Counted from the stretch's first letter, positions 1-6,064 are shown. The stretch: 8,419 bases of DNA from ANME-2 cluster archaeon (GCA_022353185.1 JAKRWB010000761.1:1-8419); one strand, 5' to 3'. The notes: generated by a model from the letters alone, not told the origin. A program made the numbers and translations.

Positions 1-336
1 GAATTGCTCAATTACCGCACCTACATCCCCGCCCATCTCATCAAGCGTCCTGCTCTGTGGGGGGCCTATCATCACCGTGCCCTCAACATGACCGCCGCCC
101 ACACATATTATAGGTACCCCCCTGTCAATACCTATCATCACCGGGGGCAGCCCGATATAACCGATATCAACCTCGCCTTTTGACAGGGCGTCCACAATCG
201 CAGGACCGCCACCGAACATCTTCCATTCCACGGTAAGTCCCAGTTTTTCCTCAAGCCATCTGGTCCCCATTAATATGAAGGAAGTATGGTAGAACGTGGA
301 GAGATGCCCGATACGCAATATCTTATCTTCTTGCAT
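1..336 (-). CDS. Periplasmic-binding-fold (NitT/TauT/NMT1-like) protein, 5' part only
   Basis: This reading frame starts with ATG at 336 and stays open for 112 codons to the left edge, so the C-terminus is missing. The protein begins MQEDKILRIGHLSTFYHTSF and continues with a GGGPAIVDALSKGEVDIGYI segment (about residues 49-68). That pattern (a beta strand ending in a small-molecule loop, then a glycine-rich 'amount of bias' loop and 'GE-DIGY-G') is typical of the NitT/TauT/SsuA/NMT1-type substrate-binding fold. No signal peptide or lipobox is visible: the N-terminus is charged and runs straight into the first strand, so the protein is predicted to be cytoplasmic or the start lies elsewhere. 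A GAGGAT ribosome binding site at 341-346 supports this start. It lies 47 nt downstream of the glycosylase gene on the same strand and probably shares its transcript. The ligand is unknown. Confidence 0.72.
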   Translation of the reverse strand, partial: MQEDKILRIGHLSTFYHTSFILMGTRWLEEKLGLTVEWKMFGGGPAIVDALSKGEVDIGYIGLPPVMIGIDRGVPIICVGGGHVEGTVMIGPPQSRTLDEMGGDVGAVIEQF

Positions 337-383
337 ACTATCCTCTAATATCAATAACGAGATAACTTTTACCCGGTTCACCC

Positions 384-1229
384 TCAACACAGGGGCAGGT
401 CGCTCCTCGCAGATATCCTGGAATAGTACAGGTACTGCTGTGCATATCCTGCATAGTCACCGAAATAACTGCGCGCAAACTGGCCAATAGTATCATTCAA
501 CCGGTTGGCGGGACCATCCAGATACTGCCCATAATGTTCCTGCATCACAGATAGGATATGGGTATCTGCGGGAAATGCTTCCAGTTTATCATATGCGAAC
601 AGCAGCACGCAGTCCGCAATCTTAGGCCCGATGCCCCGCACCCCCATCAATAGCTTGCGGGCCTCTTCGTATTCAAATTCAATAGGCGCCTCCAGGTCGA
701 GCTCGCCTTTATCCACAAGCCTGGCCACTTCAAGAATGTTCCGGGCCCGAAAACCCAGTTTGGTCTGCCGCAAATGATTTTCTGTAGTATGTGCCAAAGT
801 TTCAGCCGATGGGAATGAGAAATGTCCGCCAAGGTCATCGCCATACTGCCTGCACAGATTGGAAATTGAATCCTTGATATTGGGTATGGACTTACAGCTT
901 GAGGCCATATACGAAACCAGGCACTCCCAGGGTTCCTGACGTATCAGGTGCAGTCCCAGGTATTTTTGAATTAGCCCGTCCATCACAACATCCCTGTTGA
1001 TGGTGTCATAAATCCGGAGCATATCATCATCAAGCCTGAAATATCGCAGTATACTATCCCTGTTAAGACCTGTCTGCAATTCCAGTCCCCCATCTACCTG
1101 ACGTGCATGAATAACATATCCTGCGACCACGCCAACCCACCATTCCCCGATACGCTGCCATCTGAACACCTGGCCGCAATCAAGCGTATAATCAAGGTTG
1201 AAATTACTGGTACTGATATACATGTTCAA
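384..1229 (-). CDS. ogg: 8-oxoguanine DNA glycosylase/AP lyase, OGG1 family
   Basis: This is a bifunctional base-excision enzyme that removes 8-oxoguanine opposite cytosine and can nick the abasic site. The 281-residue protein has an OGG N-terminal domain (LDCGQVFRWQ, residues 16-25, matching the SGQSFRW motif of OGG1) followed by a helix-hairpin-helix GPD domain. The hairpin MGVRGIGPKIADC (195-207) carries the catalytic lysine K203, and FPADTHI (219-225) carries the essential aspartate D222. Both match human K249 and D268. The NNN patch of human OGG1 (residues 149-151) aligns with CKS at 112-114. The start is TTG at 1229, chosen because AGGTG at 1235-1239 lies 5 nt upstream. The alternative ATG at 1223 would leave an 11-nt gap, longer than the 4-8 nt seen for other GGTG sites here. 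The gene diverges from priS. Confidence 0.93.
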   Translation of the reverse strand: MNMYISTSNFNLDYTLDCGQVFRWQRIGEWWVGVVAGYVIHARQVDGGLELQTGLNRDSILRYFRLDDDMLRIYDTINRDVVMDGLIQKYLGLHLIRQEPWECLVSYMASSCKSIPNIKDSISNLCRQYGDDLGGHFSFPSAETLAHTTENHLRQTKLGFRARNILEVARLVDKGELDLEAPIEFEYEEARKLLMGVRGIGPKIADCVLLFAYDKLEAFPADTHILSVMQEHYGQYLDGPANRLNDTIGQFARSYFGDYAGYAQQYLYYSRISARSDLPLC

Positions 1230-1234
1230 ATTGA

Positions 1235-1239
1235 CACCT
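1235..1239 (-). promoter_or_regulatory. Ribosome binding site that favours the TTG start of ogg
   Basis: On the minus strand this reads AGGTG, complementary to the 3' end of archaeal 16S rRNA. The spacing is 5 nt to the TTG at 1229 and 11 nt to the ATG at 1223. Other genes in the window with a GGTG core have 4-8 nt, so the TTG is preferred. Confidence 0.5.
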
Positions 1240-1300
1240 GATTAAATAGTTGTAACTCTAAGGTTTTTGCTTATTTCTGTTTGGCATATATCGTGCGCCA

Positions 1301-1309
1301 TTTATATAT
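1301..1309 (+). promoter_or_regulatory. TATA box for the priS operon
   Basis: TTTATATAT closely matches the archaeal box A. It lies 51 nt upstream of the priS ATG, compatible with a leader of about 30 nt. No other strong TATA box lies between it and the gene. Confidence 0.6.
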
Positions 1310-1359
1310 TTTCACATAAACCAAAATATACATATTATCAGGTCAAACACATCTCCTGA

Positions 1360-2529
1360 ATGAATCCCAGCACAGTGCAGTTCATCAAATCCAGGTTCCA
1401 GGAACATTACCGCAAGGACCCGGTTTTGTCCCCGCCAAATCTGGAACAACGGGAATGGGGATTCTTAATGTTCGACCCGGCATCAGGCATGCGCAGGCAT
1501 AAAGGGTTTGGCAGCACTGCTGAGATGCAGGAATATATTGCTTCAATGGTTCCAGCACATGTGTACCATTCCGCTGCTTATTATGACCATCCGGCAGCCG
1601 GGACCATGAAGGAAAAAACATGGCTGGGCGCAGATTTGATATTTGATATTGATGCCGACCACCTACCTGTGGAAACTGATTCATTCAAGGAGATGCTTGA
1701 TTATGCAAAACAAGAAATCATTAAACTCATAGGTTTCTTACTGGATGATTTCGGGTTCAAGGAAGACAGCCTGCACATAGCCTTCTCGGGTGGCCGGGGA
1801 TACCATGTACACGTACATGACCCCGGGATATTGACACTGGATAGTGCCCAGCGCCGGGAGATTGTGGATTACTTAAGCGGCACCGGTCTGGACATTGACC
1901 ATCTCTTCCGGAAAAAATACGTTGTAGGTGATGATAAGAAATCAAAGACCCTGGAGTTCCCGTCCCAATCCCAGGGTGGATGGGGAAGACTGGTGAACCG
2001 TAAGCTGATACGGCACCTGCAAGTGCTGGCCAGTGATGAAAATGCAGTAAAAAAACTCATGGAATTTAAGAAAATCGGGAAGAAAAAAGCCCTTAAGATT
2101 ATAGATACCCTTAATAGTCCGGAACATTTGGAACGACTCAGGAATGGTAAATTTGACGCTTTAACTTCAATCCCCACAGAATTCTGGGATGATGCCCTGC
2201 ACCAGATAGTGGCCGATATTCAGGCATATATTGACGAGCCTGTGACTGCAGACATAAAACGCCTTATCAGGGCAGCCTCATCCCTGCACGGTAAATCAGG
2301 CATGAAGGTCGTAACGCTTACAGTGAATGAACTGGACAATTTTGAGCCCCTGGTGGATGCTGTGGTTTTCGGGGGTAATAAGATAAAGATAAATGTTACC
2401 AAGCCCACTACAGTTGAGATGATGGATGAACAGTTCAAACTGGAAGAAGGAGACCAGATACTGCCCGAATATGCAGCCATTTATTTAATGTGCCGGGGCG
2501 GCGCTGAATATGCAGGGGGCATGAAGTGA
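1360..2529 (+). CDS. priS: DNA primase small (catalytic) subunit PriS
   Basis: PriS is the catalytic subunit of the archaeal/eukaryotic-type primase and makes RNA or DNA primers together with PriL. The 389-residue protein has the full catalytic core. Motif I is DLIFDID (92-98), with metal-binding D96 and D98. Motif II is SGGRGYHVHV (133-142), with R136 and H139 for nucleotide binding. Motif III is DIKRLIRAASSLHGKSG (288-304), with D288 as the third acidic residue and H300 and K302 nearby. The length is typical of euryarchaeal PriS. Only one cysteine is present (C378), so the cysteine-based zinc knuckle of some archaeal homologues is not visible. The gene is first in the plus-strand operon, and its TGA overlaps the GTG of the next gene by 4 nt, which suggests translational coupling. 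PriL is not in the window. Confidence 0.96.
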   Translation: MNPSTVQFIKSRFQEHYRKDPVLSPPNLEQREWGFLMFDPASGMRRHKGFGSTAEMQEYIASMVPAHVYHSAAYYDHPAAGTMKEKTWLGADLIFDIDADHLPVETDSFKEMLDYAKQEIIKLIGFLLDDFGFKEDSLHIAFSGGRGYHVHVHDPGILTLDSAQRREIVDYLSGTGLDIDHLFRKKYVVGDDKKSKTLEFPSQSQGGWGRLVNRKLIRHLQVLASDENAVKKLMEFKKIGKKKALKIIDTLNSPEHLERLRNGKFDALTSIPTEFWDDALHQIVADIQAYIDEPVTADIKRLIRAASSLHGKSGMKVVTLTVNELDNFEPLVDAVVFGGNKIKINVTKPTTVEMMDEQFKLEEGDQILPEYAAIYLMCRGGAEYAGGMK

Positions 2530-3431
2530 AATACGAAGAGCTTACCCGCATACTGGAAGAGGAAAAGAAAAACACCCTGTCCAGGATATTACCTGTGTTT
2601 TATTCAGATGTAAATGAGTACATCAAGGAACTGGAAACAGCTGACAAGAATATATATAAAAGACACTCTGAAGAAGCCGTACTTATTCAATATGAGATAA
2701 AGAACGCCCTGTCCACCATTGATAAAATATTCAAGATACGTACCCGCAAGATTATCAAGATTGCCTCAGCCAGGGCCTTTTCAAAAACACCTGAAAATAT
2801 CATCCACGATATTGAACTTATGACCCCCCAGGAACAGGAGGTCTACCACCAGATGCGCAATGCTATCATGAAGTATAAGGATGAAAGTATTGACCCGATA
2901 CTGGGAAATGATAATGGAAAGGTGCCCGTTATCACTCAACAGGCGCAGGATGCAAGTACAACTCCCACTGCAGATGATAAGGATACACCACAGGCCCGTG
3001 AAGAGAATCATCCGACTGCCCCGGATGAAAATGCAGCCCCAACCCAACCTGGTGAGATTGAAGTGGCTGCCCCTGCCATACCAGTTGAAGAAGTTATCTC
3101 TTCAGAGATAAAAGTGAATACTGAAGTAGAATCGGAACAGATGGTGGAAAATGAAGTGCCTGAACCATCTACCGCTGACTATTCTCCCCCTTCCCAGGAT
3201 GAAAAAGCAGACAAAAGCAGTGAACCTGGAAATCAAGAATCCGTGGAATTGGGCAAAAATGATATAAATAAGGAATACATTGTTGTGCGATTACTGAAGG
3301 ACATCCCAGAATTTATGGGTGCTGATGGAAATACATACAATCCCGGTGCTGACGACGTGGCTGTTTTACCGAAAGTAAATGCAAGAGCCCTCATAAAACG
3401 TAAAGTCGCTGTCCAGATAGAAAGTCCCTGA
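2526..3431 (+). CDS. gins51: GINS complex subunit Gins51 with a long disordered linker
   Basis: This is a subunit of the GINS complex, which joins MCM helicase and the GAN/Cdc45-like nuclease in the CMG-type replicative helicase. Residues 1 to about 125 form the helical A domain (note the basic IRTRKIIKIASARAF stretch at 71-85). Residues 250-301 form the small beta-rich B domain, with IPEFMGADGNTYNPGADDVA (260-279) and a closing LPKVNARALIKRKVAVQIE. The A-then-B order fits Gins51 (the Sld5/Psf1 type) rather than Gins23. Between them, about residues 126-249 are rich in P, E, T, A and S, with no predicted fold. This makes the protein about 300 residues, against roughly 190 for compact archaeal Gins51. 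The start is GTG at 2526 inside the priS stop, preceded by a G-rich run at 2515-2519. The assignment rests on domain layout and the priS neighbour. Confidence 0.88.
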   Translation: MKYEELTRILEEEKKNTLSRILPVFYSDVNEYIKELETADKNIYKRHSEEAVLIQYEIKNALSTIDKIFKIRTRKIIKIASARAFSKTPENIIHDIELMTPQEQEVYHQMRNAIMKYKDESIDPILGNDNGKVPVITQQAQDASTTPTADDKDTPQAREENHPTAPDENAAPTQPGEIEVAAPAIPVEEVISSEIKVNTEVESEQMVENEVPEPSTADYSPPSQDEKADKSSEPGNQESVELGKNDINKEYIVVRLLKDIPEFMGADGNTYNPGADDVAVLPKVNARALIKRKVAVQIESP

Positions 3432-3433
3432 CA

Positions 3434-3446
3434 ATTTACATATAAT
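3434..3446 (+). promoter_or_regulatory. Possible internal TATA box before rpl44e
   Basis: TTTACATATAATA lies in the 37-nt gap between gins51 and rpl44e, the longest gap in the operon. If used, transcription would start close to the rpl44e ATG and give ribosomal protein genes extra, nearly leaderless transcripts. A read-through transcript could instead use the AAAGGATG sequence at 3453-3460 as a ribosome binding site. The evidence is base composition and position only. Confidence 0.3.
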
Positions 3447-3468
3447 ACTAACAAAGGATGAACTGCGT

Positions 3469-3747
3469 ATGAAGATGCCAACTAAGTTTAGGACACATTG
3501 CCCCTTTTGCAAGACCCATACTATCCATACCGTGGAGAGGGTCAAGAAAGGAAAAGCGTCGTCCATGACACGAATCACCAGACAGAAACACAGACAGACA
3601 GGAATAGGTAATTCAGGAAAATTCTCAAAAGTGCCTGGCGGGGACAAACCCACCAAGAAAGTGGCATTGAGATATCGATGTAATATATGCAAGAAAGCTT
3701 ACCAAAAGAAGTGTTTCAGATCAGGAAAATTCGAACTTAAGGATTAA
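3469..3747 (+). CDS. rpl44e: Large ribosomal subunit protein L44e (eL42)
   Basis: This zinc-ribbon protein of the archaeal/eukaryotic 50S subunit sits near the E site. The 92-residue basic protein has cysteine pairs C11-X2-C14 and C71-X2-C74, which form the zinc site, with CPFCKTHTIHTV at 11-22 and YRCNICKKAYQKK at 69-81 as family signatures. The central part is rich in K, R and G (including the TGIGNSGKFSKVPGGDKP segment), as expected for rRNA contact. The length is normal. AAAGGATG at 3453-3460 supports the ATG at 3469; a second in-frame ATG at 3475 would give MPTKFRTHC and is also plausible. The stop codon is embedded in the ribosome binding site of rps27e, so the two are likely translated in tandem. 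Confidence 0.97.
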   Translation: MKMPTKFRTHCPFCKTHTIHTVERVKKGKASSMTRITRQKHRQTGIGNSGKFSKVPGGDKPTKKVALRYRCNICKKAYQKKCFRSGKFELKD

Positions 3748-3761
3748 GGAGTGAAAAATTA

Positions 3762-3941
3762 ATGCTGCAAGAACCTAAAAGCAGATTTCTCAAGGTCAAG
3801 TGTAATGACTGTGAGAACGAACAGGTGATTTTTGGTAGTGCCAGTAGCAAGGTAGTATGTCAGGTATGCGGGCGCACACTGGCAGAATCCACTGGCGGAA
3901 AATCAATTGTCAAAACGCAAATTATAGAAGTGCTTCAATAA
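3762..3941 (+). CDS. rps27e: Small ribosomal subunit protein S27e (eS27)
   Basis: This short gene encodes 59 residues starting MLQEPKSRFLKVKCNDC. It is the zinc-ribbon 30S protein shared by archaea and eukaryotes. The zinc ligands are C14-X2-C17 and C33-X2-C36, followed by GRTLAESTGGKS (37-48), the loop conserved in the family. The length is normal for archaeal S27e. The ribosome binding site AAGGAG (3746-3751) overlaps the end of rpl44e, giving a 14-nt gap between the genes. The aIF2-alpha gene begins 15 nt after its stop. The order L44e, S27e, aIF2-alpha, Nop10 is conserved in many archaea, which supports the call. Confidence 0.96.
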   Translation: MLQEPKSRFLKVKCNDCENEQVIFGSASSKVVCQVCGRTLAESTGGKSIVKTQIIEVLQ

Positions 3942-3956
3942 TTATCGGTGTAAAAT

Positions 3957-4754
3957 ATGGAACGTAAAGGCTGGCCAGAACATGATGAATTAGTCGTCTG
4001 CAGTGTGATGGAGGTAAAGGACTTTGGTGCATTTACTCATCTGGACGAATACGGGAAAAAAGAAGGCCTTATCCATATTTCTGAAGTGGCTTCCGGCTGG
4101 GTAAAATATATCAGGGACCATGTGAGAGAAGGGCAGAAGATTGTCTGCAAGGTCGTGAATGTAGACCCGGACAGGCAGCACATTGACCTGTCCTTAAAAG
4201 ATGTTAACGAACACCAGCGCCGGGAAAAGATACAGGACTGGAAGAACGAGCAGAAGGCTGAAAAGTGGATGCAGTATGTGGCCGAGATCAATAATATCAG
4301 CCCCGAAGACCTGGAAAAACTTGTCGACTTGCTCTATGATGCATATGATAGCGTGTGGGATGCCTTTGATGAGGCAATGCGAGACGGACCAGAACCACTC
4401 ATTGAAGTAGGAGTGGACGAAAAGTATGCCCAAAGCATCAGTAAGATTGGTGTAGAGAATATCAAGATACCCCATGTGGAAATATCCGGGTATGTTGATT
4501 TGACATGCCCACTTCCTGACGGAGTTGACGTCATCAATAAATCCTTAACTGCTGCCGCCAAAATTAAAACTGCTGAGGATGTATCAGTGGATGTCAGTTA
4601 CGTTGGGGCACCAAGATACAGAATACATGTTATTGCTCCAGACTATAAAAAAGCTGAGAGCGTATTGAAATCGTCGGCCGATGCTGCTATTACCATTGTA
4701 AAGAAATCTAAAGGTACTGGCCTGTTCAACAGGCACAACGAAGCAAAAGCTTAG
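3957..4754 (+). CDS. eif2a: Translation initiation factor aIF2 subunit alpha
   Basis: This is the alpha subunit of the heterotrimeric aIF2 that brings initiator Met-tRNA to the small ribosomal subunit. The 265-residue protein has three expected parts. An OB-fold S1 domain covers about residues 9-84 (VMEVKDFGAFTHL at 17-29, KEGLIHISEVASGWVKYIRD at 35-54, and a closing HIDLSLKDV). A helical middle domain covers about 86-175. An alpha-beta domain, about 176-265, binds the gamma subunit and includes YVGAPRYRI (215-223). Length is normal. The region matching eukaryotic Ser51 is SEVAS (42-46); S46 lies near the position phosphorylated in some archaeal homologues, but no kinase is visible here. The GGTG core at 3947-3950 is 6 nt before the ATG. 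Confidence 0.97.
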   Translation: MERKGWPEHDELVVCSVMEVKDFGAFTHLDEYGKKEGLIHISEVASGWVKYIRDHVREGQKIVCKVVNVDPDRQHIDLSLKDVNEHQRREKIQDWKNEQKAEKWMQYVAEINNISPEDLEKLVDLLYDAYDSVWDAFDEAMRDGPEPLIEVGVDEKYAQSISKIGVENIKIPHVEISGYVDLTCPLPDGVDVINKSLTAAAKIKTAEDVSVDVSYVGAPRYRIHVIAPDYKKAESVLKSSADAAITIVKKSKGTGLFNRHNEAKA

Positions 4755-4761
4755 GTGTGGC

Positions 4762-4920
4762 ATGGGACAGCATATCAACAAATGTGCACAATGCAGTAAT
4801 TATACTCTAAAAGACAGCTGCCCTCTTTGCGGTGGCTCAGCGATCAATCCCAGACCTGCACGTTTCTCACTTGAGGACAGGTACGGGAAATACAGGCGCC
4901 TATTAAAGGCCCAACAGTAA
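4762..4920 (+). CDS. nop10: H/ACA ribonucleoprotein core protein Nop10
   Basis: Nop10 is a small zinc-binding core protein of H/ACA guide RNPs. It bridges Cbf5 and L7Ae during rRNA pseudouridylation. The 52-residue product begins MGQHINKCAQC. It has a zinc ribbon with ligands C8-X2-C11 and C20-X2-C23, followed by the Cbf5-binding helix with the family signature PRPARFSLEDRYGKYRR (30-46). The start follows the aIF2-alpha stop by 7 nt. The ribosome binding site AGGTG (4753-4757) overlaps that stop codon with 4 nt to the ATG, so the two are probably translationally coupled. Length and motifs are complete. Confidence 0.97.
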   Translation: MGQHINKCAQCSNYTLKDSCPLCGGSAINPRPARFSLEDRYGKYRRLLKAQQ

Positions 4921-4929
4921 GAGAATTTG

Positions 4930-5703
4930 ATGTGCATGAAAGAAACTATTGTTAATATACTTAAAAAAGTTGAACTTGAAGACCCCATCATGATAGAAGG
5001 ACTACCAGGCGTGGGCCATGTGGGGAAACTGGTTGCTGAACATATGGTGGAAGAGTTGGATGTTGAAAAGATAGTTGAGATATATTCACCACATTTTCCA
5101 CCTCAGGTGCTTGTTAAAGATGATTTTACCGTCCATCTGGTAAAGAACGAGATATATGCATGCAAGTCTGAGGACAAACAAGATATGCTCATCGTAGTGG
5201 GTGACCACCAGAGTGCTACCAATGAAGGGCATTATGAGATCAGTAGTATAATCCTGGACATTGCAGAAGAATACGGTGTAAAACGCATATATACTCTTGG
5301 CGGTTATGTTACAGGGCAGCTTGATGAAAAACGTACAGTGCTGGGTGCTGTGAATAACATTGACCTGGTCGAGGAAATGAAAGGACATGGTGTGGAGTTC
5401 AAGCTGAACGAACCCGCCGGGGGTATTGTAGGCGTATCCGGCCTGCTGCTGGGTATAGGTGAACTCAGGAGTATGGATGCGGTATGTCTTATGGGTACCA
5501 CTTCAGGTTATCTTGTTGATCCAAAGAGCGCTCAGGCAGTCCTGGAAGTCATAAGTAGCGTGCTTGACCTTAAAATAGATGCCCAGGCCCTTGAAGAGCG
5601 AGCAAAGGACATGGAGCGTATCATCGCCAAGATTGTAGAAATGGAACAGATGCAGGGCCAGACTAATATGGGTACAGATGATGACCTGAGATATATAGGT
5701 TAA
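4930..5703 (+). CDS. PAC2-family protein (proteasome assembly chaperone-like)
   Basis: This protein belongs to the archaeal PAC2/COG2047 family, related to eukaryotic proteasome assembly chaperones and to PbaA/PbaB of Pyrococcus. The exact archaeal role is not settled. From ATG 4930 it has 257 residues. Family features include EGLPGVGHVGKLVAEH (23-38), an acidic alpha-beta core, a TLGGYVTGQ segment, AGGIVGVSGLLLGIGELR, and MGTTSGYLVDPKSAQ. A charged, probably coiled-coil helix (ALEERAKDMERIIAKIVEME) precedes a tail ending DDDLRYIG. Candidate starts are TTG 4927, ATG 4930 and ATG 4936. Only a weak GAGA (4921-4924) precedes them; homologues usually begin near MKET, which fits 4936. It is last in the operon, 9 nt after nop10. 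Confidence 0.88.
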   Translation: MCMKETIVNILKKVELEDPIMIEGLPGVGHVGKLVAEHMVEELDVEKIVEIYSPHFPPQVLVKDDFTVHLVKNEIYACKSEDKQDMLIVVGDHQSATNEGHYEISSIILDIAEEYGVKRIYTLGGYVTGQLDEKRTVLGAVNNIDLVEEMKGHGVEFKLNEPAGGIVGVSGLLLGIGELRSMDAVCLMGTTSGYLVDPKSAQAVLEVISSVLDLKIDAQALEERAKDMERIIAKIVEMEQMQGQTNMGTDDDLRYIG

Positions 5704-5715
5704 TCGAAAAAGTTT

Positions 5716-5767
5716 AAAAAAAGTGGGAATAGGTGCGCTTTTAAGCACACCCCCGAATCGTTTTTTT
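5716..5767. terminator. Symmetric bidirectional terminator between convergent operons
   Basis: A hairpin is formed by GGTGCGCTT (5732-5740) and AAGCACACC (5743-5751). Exactly 9 nt away on each side lie A7 (5716-5722) and T7 (5761-5767). Each strand therefore reads a stem followed by a run of seven T. In the plus-strand RNA the stem has one C-A mismatch. In the minus-strand RNA the same position becomes a G-U wobble pair, so the stem is continuous. Archaeal termination depends mainly on U-tracts, so both runs are suitable stop sites. The element serves the PAC2 operon from the left and the small hypothetical gene from the right; the T7 run overlaps that gene's stop codon. Confidence 0.72.
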
Positions 5768-6056
5768 ACCCGGCCATGGTAAGGTATTCGGCCATATATT
5801 CAGCCATATGGTTGAATATATCGTTCTTATCAAGGTTTGTAAGGCAGGAGATCTTATCTGCCAGGTCGATGGTATTGATGTTATGGGTTCCGTTTAACTC
5901 CAGCACCACAAACATTGCCATGGTGATTTTTTGGTCTGGTTTCATTAAATGCCTGAAGGAATTACGCAGTTTGTTAACAACGTAATCCTTGCCCTCAACT
6001 GACCTGATCACTTCGTACTTCTTCACCATTTCGAATATTTTTTCTGAATGATCCAT
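5766..6056 (-). CDS. Conserved-looking hypothetical protein, 96 residues
   Basis: I do not recognise a family. The product begins MDHSEKIFEMVKKYEVIR, is soluble with no signal peptide or membrane segment, and appears mainly helical. Its C-terminal half (helix ITMAMFVVLEL, then TIDLADKIS, then KNDIFNHMAEYMAEYL) could be a compact helix-turn-helix-like bundle, but no clear DNA-binding motif is visible. MAEYMAEY near the C-terminus comes from a 12-bp tandem duplication. The start is ATG 6056, set by a strong GAGGTG at 6065-6070 with 8 nt spacing; the upstream TTG at 6062 would be only 2 nt from that site. It begins 30 nt after the DUF5667-like gene and is probably co-transcribed with it. Confidence 0.75.
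   Translation of the reverse strand: MDHSEKIFEMVKKYEVIRSVEGKDYVVNKLRNSFRHLMKPDQKITMAMFVVLELNGTHNINTIDLADKISCLTNLDKNDIFNHMAEYMAEYLTMAG
5784..5807 (-). repeat. 12-bp tandem duplication encoding MAEY-MAEY
   Basis: On the plus strand GTATTCGGCCAT (5784-5795) is followed directly by ATATTCAGCCAT (5796-5807), differing at two G/A positions. In the gene both copies encode MAEY, and both changes are synonymous third-position differences, so the protein repeat is exact. Confidence 0.7.
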
Positions 6057-6064
6057 ATCCAATA

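Larger units (their letters stand above)
1230..1359. promoter_or_regulatory. Divergent promoter region between ogg and priS
   Basis: This 130-nt AT-rich spacer must hold promoters for both directions. For priS, TTTATATAT at 1301-1309 is a good archaeal TATA box. Initiation about 25 nt downstream would fall near 1331 and leave a leader of about 30 nt. For ogg, GATATATGCC on the minus strand (about 1283-1292) is a weaker candidate, placing initiation near 1262. The priS start codon has no Shine-Dalgarno sequence at normal distance. It is instead preceded by a short inverted repeat, TCAGG (1338-1342) and CCTGA (1355-1359). The sequence ATCAGGT also occurs on the minus strand at 1236-1242, just upstream of ogg. 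Confidence 0.6.

Noticed and set aside
1385..1684. A 99-codon frame antisense to priS, and similar long antisense frames under gins51, aIF2-alpha and korB
   Set aside because: They oppose genes with clear catalytic or family motifs, have no plausible start signals, and their sequences resemble no protein I know.
2881..3111. A 76-codon plus-strand frame inside gins51
   Set aside because: It lies in an alternative frame of the low-complexity linker, with no ribosome binding site and a biased, basic composition expected from frame-shifting an acidic region.
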